Shown piece by piece: positions 1-7,879 of a stretch of DNA of 64,000 bases (its first letter is position 1; the number at the start of each line of letters is the position of its first letter). Both the position numbers and the translations under genes were made by a program. The notes beneath the pieces are model-generated. The model saw nothing but the letters and a program-made list of their open reading frames with translations. It made no database searches and was not told where the DNA came from. The stretch is from Rhodanobacter glycinis (GTDB taxonomy: Bacteria > Pseudomonadota > Gammaproteobacteria > Xanthomonadales > Rhodanobacteraceae). Where the stretch lies: NCBI RefSeq assembly GCF_900114325.1, contig NZ_FOSR01000003.1, positions 124,001 to 188,000 of the forward strand. Reading direction: 5' to 3'.

Positions 1-715
1 ACGCGGCGCGTTGCGCGGCCACCAGTTCGCCGATGCCCTTTTCGGCCAGCGCCAGCAAGGCATCCATCTCGTCGCGGCGGAAGGCGTGGCCTTCGGCGGT
101 GCCCTGGACTTCGATGAAGCCGCCACCGTCGTTCATTACCACGTTCATGTCGGTGTCGCAGTTCGAATCCTCGGCGTAGTCGAGGTCGAGCACCGGCAGG
201 CCCTTGTAGATGCCGACCGAGACGGCGGCAATCGCGCCGACGATCGGGTTGCGCTTCAGGTTCTCGCGCTTCATCAGCAGGCTCACCGCGTCGACCAGGG
301 CCACGTAGGCGCCGGTAATGGCCGCGGTGCGGGTGCCGCCATCGGCCTGCAGCACGTCGCAGTCGAGGGTGATCACGCGCTCGCCCAGCGCCTGGCGATT
401 GATGCAGGCGCGCAGGCTGCGGCCGATCAGGCGCTGGATTTCCATGGTGCGGCCGCCCTGGCCACCGCGCGCGGCTTCGCGCTGCATGCGGGTGTTGGTG
501 GCGCGCGGCAGCATGCCGTATTCGGCGGTGACCCAGCCTTCGCCCTTGCCGCGCAGCCAGGCGGGTGCCCGATCCTCGATGCTGGCGGTGCACAGTACGC
601 GGGTGTCGCCGAAGCTGACCAGTACCGATCCTTCGGCGTGGCGGGTGTAATGGCGTTCGATGGTGACGGGGCGCAGCTGATCGCTGGCACGGCCGCTGGG
701 GCGAGTGACGTTCAT
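1..715 (-). CDS. rph: Ribonuclease PH, C-terminus cut by window edge
   Basis: Phosphorolytic 3'-5' exoribonuclease that trims the 3' ends of tRNA precursors, acting in the cytoplasm. The minus-strand frame opens [20 protein letters not shown] and continues [20 protein letters not shown], the characteristic RNase PH N-terminus. The frame is open to base 1 and the last visible residues read [16 protein letters not shown], close to the usual end of this roughly 240-residue family, so only a few residues are missing. The start is the ATG complementary to 713-715. It is divergent from yicC, with about 90 bases between them that must hold both promoters. The rph-yicC pairing is common in gammaproteobacteria. 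Confidence 0.95.
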   Translation of the reverse strand, partial: MNVTRPSGRASDQLRPVTIERHYTRHAEGSVLVSFGDTRVLCTASIEDRAPAWLRGKGEGWVTAEYGMLPRATNTRMQREAARGGQGGRTMEIQRLIGRSLRACINRQALGERVITLDCDVLQADGGTRTAAITGAYVALVDAVSLLMKRENLKRNPIVGAIAAVSVGIYKGLPVLDLDYAEDSNCDTDMNVVMNDGGGFIEVQGTAEGHAFRRDEMDALLALAEKGIGELVAAQRAA

Positions 716-806
716 GGGGGCTTTCCTGGCTTCGCGTGGCCGGATTGGGCAGGCGGGGCGCCAGAGTTTACCATTGCGTCCTTTCCACCACCTCCGGAAG
801 CCTCCG

Positions 807-1667
807 ATGATCCGCAGCATGACGGCTTACGCCAGCGCCGAAACCACCGGTTCCGCCGGCACGCTCAGTTGCGAGCTGCGTACGGTCAATCATCGTTACC
901 TGGAGCTGAGTCCACGCCTGCCGGACGACTTGCGCAATGCCGAGTCGCTGTTGCGCGAGCGCGTCGCGGCGAAACTGTCGCGCGGCAAGGTGGACCTGAC
1001 CGTGCGTCGCAACGGCGAGTCGCGCGGAAGTTCGCTGCAGCTCGACCGGACGCTGCTGGCGCGTTTGTCCGAGCTGTCGCTGGATATGGAGGCGCAGTTC
1101 CCGCGCATGCGCGTGGAATTCACCGAACTGCTGCGTTTTCCTGGCGTGATGCAGCAAGAGGCAGTCGATCCGGAAGCACAGCAGGCGGCGCTGTTCGAGG
1201 TGCTTGATCGCGCCCTGGACGTGCTGACTGCCACCCGCGAGCGCGAAGGCGCCAAGATCGAGGAGGCGTTGCGCGACAAGCTCGACGCGATCGAACGCAT
1301 CGTCGCTGACGTGCGCGGCTGGATGCCGGAAATACGCACTGCCCTGCGCGCACGGCTGGAATCGCGCCTGGCCGACCTCAAGCAGCCCGCCGACCCGGGC
1401 CGGCTGGAGCAGGAACTGGTGCTGCAGATCACCCGTTGCGACGTGGACGAAGAGCTGGACCGCCTGGCCACCCATATTGCCGAAACACGCCGCGTGCTCG
1501 GCCTGAAGGAGCCGGTCGGCCGTCGCCTCGACTTCCTGATGCAGGAATTCAATCGCGAGGCGAACACGCTGGGTTCCAAGTCGGTCGACGCGCGCACCAC
1601 CAATGCCGCAGTGGAACTCAAGGTGCTGATCGAGCAGATGCGCGAACAGGTGCAAAACGTGGAATGA
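807..1667 (+). CDS. yicC: YicC/YloC family endoribonuclease
   Basis: The protein is 286 residues and opens [20 protein letters not shown], followed by [17 protein letters not shown], the hallmark N-terminal motif of the YicC/YloC family. The C-terminus contains [20 protein letters not shown], the DUF1732 signature. Family members are endoribonucleases acting on RNA (in E. coli linked to turnover of the sRNA RyhB). I chose the ATG at 807 rather than the upstream in-frame ATG at 705 because family homology begins there and the upstream stretch overlaps the rph start. A strong terminator follows the gene, and the island begins right after it. Confidence 0.95.
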   Translation: MIRSMTAYASAETTGSAGTLSCELRTVNHRYLELSPRLPDDLRNAESLLRERVAAKLSRGKVDLTVRRNGESRGSSLQLDRTLLARLSELSLDMEAQFPRMRVEFTELLRFPGVMQQEAVDPEAQQAALFEVLDRALDVLTATREREGAKIEEALRDKLDAIERIVADVRGWMPEIRTALRARLESRLADLKQPADPGRLEQELVLQITRCDVDEELDRLATHIAETRRVLGLKEPVGRRLDFLMQEFNREANTLGSKSVDARTTNAAVELKVLIEQMREQVQNVE

Positions 1668-1714
1668 TGTTTCATGGTGTCCAATGCCGTCCGGTGTGAA
1701 ACGTTAAGTTACTG

Positions 1715-1739
1715 AAAGCCCGCGAATTGCGGGCTTTTT
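1715..1739 (+). terminator. Rho-independent terminator after yicC
   Basis: Perfect 9-bp arms AAAGCCCGC and GCGGGCTTT around a GAATT loop, followed by T residues. It ends yicC transcription and marks the last host-like feature before the integrase region. Confidence 0.9.
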
Positions 1740-1780
1740 CTTGTCCGACATCCACCGATGGTGTCCATCTCCATCCGGCT

Positions 1781-1838
1781 GTACCCTTGTACCCAAGCTT
1801 GTACCCAATGGGTACAAATTGGCTTCGGATTGGGTACA
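1781..1838. repeat. GTACCC repeat cluster upstream of the integrase (candidate attL / arm sites)
   Basis: Three direct GTACCC copies (1781, 1789, 1801) are followed by two inverted GGGTAC copies (near 1810 and 1832). The central pair forms TTGTACCC-AAT-GGGTACAA at 1799-1817, a perfect 8-bp-arm palindrome. The cluster lies 20-70 bases before the integrase start and its 1787-1807 part recurs once at 6785-6805. It may be the attachment site, the integrase arm-binding sites, or an operator for the integrase promoter. Confidence 0.6.
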
Positions 1839-1854
1839 ACGTCGAGAGGTGGCT

Positions 1855-3126
1855 ATGGGCAAGCTGTCAGACGTCGAGATACGGCACTGGATCGCTGCCG
1901 GCGAGCGGTTCGAGGGGAAGGGCGACGGCGGCGGTTTGAGTCTGCGCTATCGCCAAGGGGACGCCGTACCGCGCTGGCTGTTCCGCTACCGGCTCGCCGG
2001 CAAGCCGCGCGTGTTGCACCTGGGCAGTTACGGCACCTTGTCGCTGGCGGATGCGCGTAAGACCGCCAAAGAGATGCGGGCGCGGGTAGCGCTGGGGTAC
2101 GACGTGGCCGGCGAGAAACAGGAGCGTGTGCAGGAAGCCGCCGCCAAGATCGAGGCTGCGCAGAACGCGGTCACCGTCGCCAAGCTAGCCGACGAATACC
2201 TAACCGAGCGAATCATCGGGCGGTGGAAACACCCCAACATCGTGCGCAGCCGGATCGAGCGCGATATCAAGCCGGCCATCGGCCACCTGCATCTCGCCGA
2301 CGTGAAACCGTCGCACATTGACGCGCTGCTGAAAGGCATCGTGAAGCGTGGCGCCCCGACGATGGCAACGGACGTGCTGCGCTGGCTGAAAAGGATGTTC
2401 GATTACGCGATCAAGCGCGAGATGGTGCTGAGCAACCCGGCGGCGGCGTTCGATCCATCGGACGCGGGCGGCAAGGAGGAAGCGCGCGACCGCTGGCTGA
2501 CCCGTGCGGAGCTGGTGCGCCTGCTGGCCGCAATGAAGGCAGCGAAGGGCTGGACGTACCAGAACACGCTGACCGTGAAACTGTTGCTGATGCTTGCGGT
2601 ACGCAAGGCGGAACTGATTGAGGCGCCGATCAAGGAGTTTGATCTTGAGGCCGGTGTGTGGGCGCTTCCTGCCGACCGCACCAAGACCGGGCAGGCGGTG
2701 GATATCCCTCTGCCCCGCCAAGCCGTCGAGGCGCTGCGCGAGCTGGTGCGTCTGGCTGGGCATAGCGCGTGGCTGCTGCCGGCGCGCAAGATGCAGACGC
2801 GCATGGTTCCGCATATCGACTTGAACACCGTGGGTGCAGCCATCGCCAAGAACATCCGTCCCCTGCTGGGCGCAGACTTCCCGCCGTTCGTGGTGCACGA
2901 CTGTCGCCGCACGGCGCGCACGCATTTGGAAGCGCTGGGTGTGCTGCCGCACGTTGCCGAGCGTTGCCTGAATCACAAGCTGAAAGGCGTGGTGGGCATC
3001 TACAACCGGCATGACTATTTCGAGGAGCGCGCGGACGCACTGCAACGCTGGGCCGACCTGCTGGAAGAACTGGAGGCTGGCGGCGCGGGCAAGGTTGTGC
3101 CGATCAAGAAGCGCAAGGCTGGCTGA
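1855..3126 (+). CDS. Tyrosine recombinase, P4-type integrase
   Basis: Site-specific recombinase of the DUF4102/phage-integrase type, 423 residues from the ATG at 1855. The N-terminal arm-binding domain reads LSLRYRQGDAVPRWLFRYRL then LHLGSYGTLSLADARKTAKE, typical of P4-like integrases. The C-terminal catalytic domain carries the first arginine in LMLAVRKAELIEA, the H-x-x-R box in FVVHDCRRTARTHLEALG and a late NRHDYFEERADALQRWAD block holding the expected tyrosine. A longer frame begins at 1741 but runs through the GTACCC repeat cluster, so the shorter start is preferred. It sits at one end of the element next to the presumed attachment site, the usual position for an integrase that catalyses its own integration and excision. 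Confidence 0.92.
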   Translation: MGKLSDVEIRHWIAAGERFEGKGDGGGLSLRYRQGDAVPRWLFRYRLAGKPRVLHLGSYGTLSLADARKTAKEMRARVALGYDVAGEKQERVQEAAAKIEAAQNAVTVAKLADEYLTERIIGRWKHPNIVRSRIERDIKPAIGHLHLADVKPSHIDALLKGIVKRGAPTMATDVLRWLKRMFDYAIKREMVLSNPAAAFDPSDAGGKEEARDRWLTRAELVRLLAAMKAAKGWTYQNTLTVKLLLMLAVRKAELIEAPIKEFDLEAGVWALPADRTKTGQAVDIPLPRQAVEALRELVRLAGHSAWLLPARKMQTRMVPHIDLNTVGAAIAKNIRPLLGADFPPFVVHDCRRTARTHLEALGVLPHVAERCLNHKLKGVVGIYNRHDYFEERADALQRWADLLEELEAGGAGKVVPIKKRKAG

Positions 3127-3211
3127 TTCGATCAAGCCGCGCCTAGCCCGACGGGGCGAACACCGGGCACCTTCCCCGGCTGGCGCGATTCCCTTTGAAG
3201 GGCGCAGAGGT

Positions 3212-3664
3212 GTGCGCTTGAAGAAAAAAGCTCCGACGCTTGCTGATGTGAGACGCAACCCCGAGCTATACACGAAAGAGCTTGAGGAACTGCAACGCCA
3301 ATTGGCCGCCATGCCTCGTTTCGTGTCGCCGCTTGAGGATTTTCCGAAAGAGTACGTGGATGCGGTCAAAAATTGGCCGGATAGAGCGCAGGACGAACTG
3401 ACAGCGGGTGACGCCGCAGAGATAATTCGCAGCGTAAAAGGTGTGCCGCGCAAGCTCGGGAGCCGCGTGTCCGGTGAGCGTCGAACATTGCAGGCCAGGG
3501 ACAGCCACCAAGACTGGGCGACTGAAGCGAAGAAACTGTTGAGCGCAGGGCGTGCGCAGCACGAGATTTCCTCTATTTTGGCGCAGCGCTTTCAGGTCAC
3601 CGCGCGTGCGATGCGAACGGCTCTACAAGATGAGGGCGTGCTGAAAAAAAGGAAAGTCATCTAA
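3212..3664 (+). CDS. Hypothetical protein with C-terminal HTH-like segment
   Basis: I do not recognise this family. From a likely GTG at 3212 (TTG at 3218 is an alternative) it encodes about 150 residues. The N-terminus is lysine-rich (LKKKAPTLADVRRNPELYTK) and helical. The C-terminus, WATEAKKLLSAGRAQHEISS then ILAQRFQVTARAMRTALQDE, looks like a helix-turn-helix. Lysines and arginines close the protein (LKKRKVI). The open frame extends upstream to 3011 but overlaps the integrase 3' end in another frame and has arginine-rich composition, so that part is probably not coding. Position between integrase and AlpA-like gene suggests an element regulator; this is inference. The stretch is lower in GC than its neighbours. 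Confidence 0.55.
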   Translation: MRLKKKAPTLADVRRNPELYTKELEELQRQLAAMPRFVSPLEDFPKEYVDAVKNWPDRAQDELTAGDAAEIIRSVKGVPRKLGSRVSGERRTLQARDSHQDWATEAKKLLSAGRAQHEISSILAQRFQVTARAMRTALQDEGVLKKRKVI

Positions 3665-3725
3665 AGCACGCTTCCGTTTCGGTGTATCTAATCCACGACC
3701 GTCCAAACCAACAAAGGGCGGTCAA

Positions 3726-3950
3726 ATGGCAACCGAAGTCATCCCCACGCGCTTCCTGCGCGTCTCCGATATCACCCGCAACCGCCGCACCGGCAAACCC
3801 GGCTTGCTGCCGGTCACCGCGAGTACGTGGTGGGCCTGGTGCAAGAGCGGCAAGGCTCCGCAGCCGATCAAGCTGAGTGCAGGTGTCACCGTCTGGCGCG
3901 AGGCCGATGTGCTGGCCTTCGCCGAATCGCTGGCCGTGGGTGTGCAATGA
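3726..3950 (+). CDS. AlpA-like excisionase/regulator
   Basis: A 74-residue protein with the MerR-like winged HTH arrangement of AlpA and phage excisionases: RFLRVSDITRN at the start, then LPVTASTWWAWCKSGKAPQP, then VTVWREADVLAFAESLA. Family members activate or repress the integrase promoter and promote excision. It begins with ATG preceded by GGGCGGTCAA and ends in a four-base ATGA overlap with the zinc-finger gene, so translation of the two is probably coupled. It likely decides when the element excises. Confidence 0.8.
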   Translation: MATEVIPTRFLRVSDITRNRRTGKPGLLPVTASTWWAWCKSGKAPQPIKLSAGVTVWREADVLAFAESLAVGVQ

Positions 3951-4474
3951 CCGCCCCCAGAAACGCCACCGCCCCGACGCGGCAACGTCGAGGCGGCATG
4001 GGTAACAACAACGAGTTGCGTCATGTTAACGCGTCGCCGTCCGCGCTGCTGCTGCCGCGCCTGGAAGGCGTCATGGCGACTGGCAAGGGCTGGCGCGCAT
4101 ATTGTCCGCATTGCGGCGGCAAGTCTCGCAAGCTGAGCATTGCTGAAGGCGACAACGGCACCTTGTATCTGCATTGCTTTGCCGGGTGCAGCGTCCATGA
4201 CGTACTCGCTGCTGTCGGCTTGCAGGTAGGCGACCTGTTCGTGCGCCGCGACCTGAAAAGCATGACACCCGCCGAGCGCAGCCAGTTGCGGCAGGCGGCG
4301 TTGCTGCCGAAGTGGCGAGCTGCCTTGGAGGTGTTGAACACCGAGGCCGGCGTGGTGCTGATCGCAGCCGACCAGCTTGCCGATAACCATCCGTTGAACG
4401 ATGCCGACCTGACCCGCCTGCGCGTGGCCTGCCTGCGCATCTTCGACGCAATGGAGGTGCTGCATGCACGCTGA
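3947..4474 (+). CDS. CHC2-type zinc-finger protein, primase-like
   Basis: A 175-residue protein with a zinc ribbon of the DNA primase CHC2 type: YCPHCGGKSRKLSI, then TLYLHCFAGCSVHDVLAAVG (roughly residues 50-90), giving C-x2-C and H-C-x3-C ligand sets. The remainder (DLKSMTPAERSQLRQAALLP onward) is helical with no visible Toprim or polymerase domain. In P4-type elements such domains are fused to a helicase; here the helicase-like ATPase follows as a separate gene overlapping by 11 bases, so the pair may act together in element replication. Start ATG is in the ATGA overlap with the AlpA-like gene. Confidence 0.75.
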   Translation: MTAPRNATAPTRQRRGGMGNNNELRHVNASPSALLLPRLEGVMATGKGWRAYCPHCGGKSRKLSIAEGDNGTLYLHCFAGCSVHDVLAAVGLQVGDLFVRRDLKSMTPAERSQLRQAALLPKWRAALEVLNTEAGVVLIAADQLADNHPLNDADLTRLRVACLRIFDAMEVLHAR

Positions 4475-6023
4475 TACCTACAGCGCCAGCATCGACGACC
4501 TGGCCGAACGTGAGGCGTTAGCGAACCCGGTTGCTGATCGTATCGAGCTGGCGCTGCGGAAGCTGGAAAGCGACCCCGGCGCGATCTTTGAAAGCGACGT
4601 GCTGGCCGACCTGATCGAGGTACGTCAGGCCGACCCGGCCCGGTATCAGCGTGTGCGTGCTGCGGCGAAAGCGGCGAAGGCCAACGTGGGCGAGCTGGAC
4701 AAGCTCACGACGCCGCAGGATGACGCCGGCACCGTCGAACTGTTCCCGGAGGTGGAGCCGTGGCCTTTGCCAGTGGACGGCGCCCGCATGCTTGCCGACG
4801 TGTACAAGATCATCGCTCAGCACGTCATCGCCGATCAGCCCACGATCTGCGCGGCGGCCTTGTGGGTGGTGCACACCTACTGCATGGACGCGCTCACGGT
4901 GTCGCCGCTGGCGCATATCAGCGCGCCGGAAATGCGCTGCGGCAAGACGGTGTTGCTCACGGCGATGATGCGGCTTTGCCATCGTCCCTTGTCGGTGGCG
5001 AGCATTTCGCCTGCGGCGATCTTCCGCACGGTGGAGAAGTGGGCGCCGACGCTGGGTATTGACGAAGTGGACGCCTTCCTGAAAGACAACGAGGAAGCGC
5101 GTGGGCTTATCAATTCCGGCCTGTACCGCGAGACAGCCGTGGTCATTCGCTGCACGGGGGATGACAACACGCCCACGCAATTCAGCACCTGGGCGCCCAA
5201 GATTCTCTGCGGCATAGGTAAGTTGGCCGGCACCATCGAGGATCGTTCCATCCCGTTGCGCATGCGGCGCAAGGTCGCGGGCGAAACCGCGGCCAACATC
5301 CGGCGCTCCGATCCGCAGCCGTGGGCCGACCTGCGTTCGCAATTGACCCGCTGGACGGATGACCATCGGCAGGCGGTGGGCAGGGCGCACCCGGTGCCAG
5401 CGGCAGGGCTGGGCGACCGCGCGCAAGACTGCTGGGAGCCGTTGCTTGCCATTGCCGATGAAGCGGGCGGGGAATGGCCGCGTCGGGCGCGCGCGGCGGC
5501 GCTGGCGCTTCACGGCGTGGAGGAAGAAACCCCGAGCATCGGCGTGGAGTTGCTACGCGACGTGGAGGCAGCGTTCAAGGAGAGGCAGACCACAAGGCTT
5601 GCCAGTCGCACGCTGCTGGACATCCTGACCGGCGACGATGAGGCACCGTGGGCGACATGGAACCGAGGCAAGCCGCTGTCGGTGCGCCAGCTCGCAGCGC
5701 GGCTTTCGGAGTTCGGCATCGCGCCCAAGACAACCCGGCTTCCGAACGGCGACCGGCTCAAGGGTTACGCGCTCGCCGACTTCGCCGATGCCTTCACCCG
5801 CTACCTTTCCGCCGAGGGGGGTATTTTATCCGTGACAGCGGGACAACAGCATAACAGCGCGGTTTGCGAGGCATCGGCAACCGTGACGCATGCCGATCCG
5901 TCACGGATCGGAAAAGCCCCGGAACCCGCATCAGACAAGGCTTGTCACGGTGTCACGCTTAAAAACACCCCCCCGGAGAAAAAAGAGGAAGGCAGCACGG
6001 AACGGGAGGCTTTCGACCTATGA
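4464..6023 (+). CDS. DUF3631 family ATPase, helicase-like
   Basis: A 519-residue protein. Residues around 155-170 read ISAPEMRCGKTVLLTAMMRL, a P-loop variant ending GKT, and about 40 residues on APTLGIDEVDAFLKDNEEAR supplies a Walker-B-like IDE. RCTGDDNTPTQFSTWAPKIL and GTIEDRSIPLRMRRK are characteristic of DUF3631 proteins found in phages and integrative elements. The C-terminal half includes WNRGKPLSVRQLAARLSEFG, then a low-complexity tail. The role is probably DNA unwinding for element replication; the substrate is not known from sequence. It overlaps the upstream zinc-finger gene by 11 bases and the next gene by 4. Confidence 0.85.
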   Translation: MHADTYSASIDDLAEREALANPVADRIELALRKLESDPGAIFESDVLADLIEVRQADPARYQRVRAAAKAAKANVGELDKLTTPQDDAGTVELFPEVEPWPLPVDGARMLADVYKIIAQHVIADQPTICAAALWVVHTYCMDALTVSPLAHISAPEMRCGKTVLLTAMMRLCHRPLSVASISPAAIFRTVEKWAPTLGIDEVDAFLKDNEEARGLINSGLYRETAVVIRCTGDDNTPTQFSTWAPKILCGIGKLAGTIEDRSIPLRMRRKVAGETAANIRRSDPQPWADLRSQLTRWTDDHRQAVGRAHPVPAAGLGDRAQDCWEPLLAIADEAGGEWPRRARAAALALHGVEEETPSIGVELLRDVEAAFKERQTTRLASRTLLDILTGDDEAPWATWNRGKPLSVRQLAARLSEFGIAPKTTRLPNGDRLKGYALADFADAFTRYLSAEGGILSVTAGQQHNSAVCEASATVTHADPSRIGKAPEPASDKACHGVTLKNTPPEKKEEGSTEREAFDL

Positions 6024-6382
6024 ACACCATCGAACTAAGCCGTCAGTGTCGAGCGGCTGGCATCCGTCTACAGGCACGCGGTGATCGTCTCCACATCGAG
6101 GCACCTGCCGGCTGCGTGACTCCGGAGCTACGGCAGGCGCTGACCGAGCACAAGGCCGACCTGCTGGCACTTCACGCGATCCGTGCGCGCCTGCTGGTGC
6201 TGGCGGTGAAGCTGGGCATTCCCCGCACCGTGGTGGACGCCCTGCCGGTCGAGGAACTGGAAGCCACCGCTGAACAGACCGCCTTGTGCGAGGGCCATAC
6301 GGACGGCAACGGCGACCCGCTCGCGCGCACCCTGCTGGTGTTCTATCTGAAGTGCCTGGCCGACAAGGTGGCGACCGCGTGA
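6020..6382 (+). CDS. TubC_N-like docking-domain protein
   Basis: A 120-residue protein opening MNTIELSRQCRAAGIRLQAR, then GDRLHIEAPAGCVTPELRQA and LTEHKADLLAL, which matches the pattern of the TubC N-terminal docking domain (alpha-beta-beta-alpha, about 50 residues). That fold was named from NRPS/PKS subunit docking but also occurs as a stand-alone module in phage and plasmid proteins. No NRPS or PKS gene is present here. The C-terminal 60 residues (VKLGIPRTVVDALPVEELEA) are unrecognised. It begins in an ATGA overlap with the ATPase gene and ends in a GTGA overlap with the next gene, so it is translationally coupled. A partner-docking role is inference. Confidence 0.6.
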   Translation: MNTIELSRQCRAAGIRLQARGDRLHIEAPAGCVTPELRQALTEHKADLLALHAIRARLLVLAVKLGIPRTVVDALPVEELEATAEQTALCEGHTDGNGDPLARTLLVFYLKCLADKVATA

Positions 6383-6597
6383 GCGAGCGCCAGCCCACGC
6401 GTCGAGGCACCCCGTCCGATTACGCTGGTGATGATCCGGACTTGTGCAATGCCCGCACTCGCTCCGGACAGCCCTGCCGGGCGCTGAAGCTCGCGCATGG
6501 GCGCTGCAAGTGGCACGGTGGACTGTCCACTGGACCGCGAACACAGGAAGGCCGAGCCAAGGCGCTGCGCAACCTAGCGCTACGGTGGAAACCATGA
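6379..6597 (+). CDS. HGGxSTGPRT-motif small protein
   Basis: A 72-residue protein from the GTG at 6379, overlapping the previous stop. The core NARTRSGQPCRALKLAHGRC then KWHGGLSTGPRTQEGRAKAL has the spaced C...C...C-x2-H pattern and the HGGxSTGPxTxEGR block of a small protein family common in prophages and integrative elements. Its function is not established; the cysteine and histidine spacing suggests metal binding. It is the last well-supported gene before the right-hand repeat. Confidence 0.7.
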   Translation: MSERQPTRRGTPSDYAGDDPDLCNARTRSGQPCRALKLAHGRCKWHGGLSTGPRTQEGRAKALRNLALRWKP

Positions 6598-6784
6598 AGC
6601 CGCCGCCATCGCGGGCGCGTGTACGTACGAATGACTGCCGAAGCCATCCGCCGCCCAACCCGCCCACATCGCGCCCGTGTGTGCGCGAACAAGTCCGGCG
6701 CGTCGGGCGAGGCGCGCTGGCGAAGCTGCCGGAGCCGGGCCGCTATACTTCCCCGATGAACCTACCGCCTACCCCTGCATTCCG

Positions 6785-6805
6785 TTGTACCCATGCTTGT
6801 ACCCA
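6785..6805. repeat. Right-hand copy of the GTACCC repeat (candidate attR)
   Basis: Matches 1787-1807 at 20 of 21 bases, with two GTACCC copies at 6787 and 6799. It lies just after the last gene of the element. The palindromic inner part seen at the left end (GGGTAC copies) is absent here, as expected if the left end carries additional integrase arm sites. Confidence 0.6.
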
Positions 6806-7039
6806 CGCGGGAAAGTTGAATGGCCATTCCCTTGTCTGGCGCGGTTTTCAAGCCGCACTGTGGGTTTAGGTGCAGTCGAGTAATTGCATCGTGCCCCGGT
6901 GACGCCGTCCGGCCGTGTAGCTGCATGCACATTCCTATCGCGCATGGCTGTCACGGCGCTGGCGTGCGCCGTGATTCCGTATTGCGCACACGCTGGCAGA
7001 ACTTTTGCTGGCCGCGATGGTAGATTATGACGACTCGCT

Positions 7040-7058
7040 GCATGGCCTGTGGCCATGC
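7040..7058. promoter_or_regulatory. Perfect palindrome upstream of the histidine kinase
   Basis: GCATGGCC-TGT-GGCCATGC, 8-bp perfect arms, about 80 bases before the kinase start. There is no T tract, so it is more likely a protein-binding site than a terminator. The rest of the interval 6806-7138 shows no convincing gene. Confidence 0.4.
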
Positions 7059-7138
7059 TGTCGTCCGTGGTGTGGACAGTGCAATCGGTCGCTGGGCGTC
7101 GGATCGCCCACCGCGGGCCGGGAAGGCGGGAGGGGGAT

Positions 7139-7879
7139 ATGTCGTCGATACACGAGGCTGTTGACGGTGTAGTGCCAGGCGCGGCTCACGGGCGGTCGTC
7201 TGCGGGCGCCGCGCTGCCCGATGCTCAGTTGATACAGCAACTCCACGACGGTCCTTCGCAATGGATGGCACTCGCGCTGCTCCAGCTGGATCGCGCACTC
7301 AGTACGGGACGGCAAGTGGATGCCCGGTTGCTGGACGGTGTCCGCACGCTTCTGAGCGAAGCGACGCGAAGTATTCGCGGCGTACTGGAGGATTGGTGTG
7401 ACACTGAATTGCCACCCGCCATGTCGATGGTGGATGCGTTGTCGGATCTTGGTCTGCGAGTAGCTGCACTGACCGGATTGAGCTTGCGGGTGCAGTGCGA
7501 TAACCCAGCGACTGATCCCCCCGCCACCGTGTCCTTCACTGTGCTGAACGTAGCGCAGGAAGTGCTACTGAATACCTGCAAACACGCTCCCGGTGCGCAT
7601 GCTGCCATGCGTTTGCGTGCTATCGGCAGCGGTTTCGAATTGTCCATTTGCGACGATGGCCCCGGTTTCGACCCCGTGGCGATGTATCGTCGCCACGACA
7701 TCGTGGGTGGACTCGGACTGGGTGCACTGCCTCGACGCATGACCAGCGTGGGCGGGAGCTTCAGTATCCTCAGTCGCCCCGGGCACGGCACTCAGGTCCT
7801 GATCCGATGGCCGGCCATTGCCGGGTGTCGCGATAGCCACGGCCATGGTGGCTGTCGCCCGGACGTGTCGGCGCGATGA
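7139..7879 (+). CDS. Soluble NarL-family sensor histidine kinase, no sensor domain
   Basis: A 246-residue kinase from the ATG at 7139, preceded by a GGGAGGGGG Shine-Dalgarno. The phosphoacceptor helix LIQQLHDGPSQWMALALLQL carries the HisKA_3 H-D-x-x-x-Q box. The ATPase domain has the N box NVAQEVLLNTCKHA, G1 ICDDGPGFDP and G2 VGGLGLGALPRRM. No membrane segment, PAS, GAF or HAMP domain is visible, so only about 35 residues precede the H box. It overlaps the response regulator gene by ATGA, making a two-component pair. What it senses is not evident; it may be activated by a partner protein or the downstream dehydrogenase system. Confidence 0.88.
   Translation: MSSIHEAVDGVVPGAAHGRSSAGAALPDAQLIQQLHDGPSQWMALALLQLDRALSTGRQVDARLLDGVRTLLSEATRSIRGVLEDWCDTELPPAMSMVDALSDLGLRVAALTGLSLRVQCDNPATDPPATVSFTVLNVAQEVLLNTCKHAPGAHAAMRLRAIGSGFELSICDDGPGFDPVAMYRRHDIVGGLGLGALPRRMTSVGGSFSILSRPGHGTQVLIRWPAIAGCRDSHGHGGCRPDVSAR

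Larger units (their letters stand above)
1787..6805. mobile_element. Small integrative element (satellite or cryptic prophage-like)
   Basis: About 5.0 kb bounded by the near-identical 21-mers TTGTACCCAAGCTTGTACCC(A) at 1787 and TTGTACCCATGCTTGTACCC(A) at 6785, differing at one base. Inside, all on the plus strand, lie a tyrosine integrase next to the left end, an HTH-type hypothetical, an AlpA-like regulator, a CHC2-type zinc-finger protein, a DUF3631 ATPase, a TubC_N-like protein and an HGGxSTGPRT protein. Most genes from AlpA onward overlap by a few bases. No capsid, portal, terminase or lysis genes are present, so it is not an autonomous phage. The content fits a P4-like satellite or an integrative element able to excise and perhaps replicate. 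The exact ends are inferred from the repeat and have not been confirmed. Confidence 0.65.

Noticed and set aside
1668..1786. tRNA or tmRNA gene as the integration target
   Set aside because: No cloverleaf or tRNA 3' end could be found next to the left repeat; the site appears to be intergenic.
6631..6759. 42-codon frame near the right end of the integrative element
   Set aside because: Arginine-rich with no recognised motif and no clear ribosome site.
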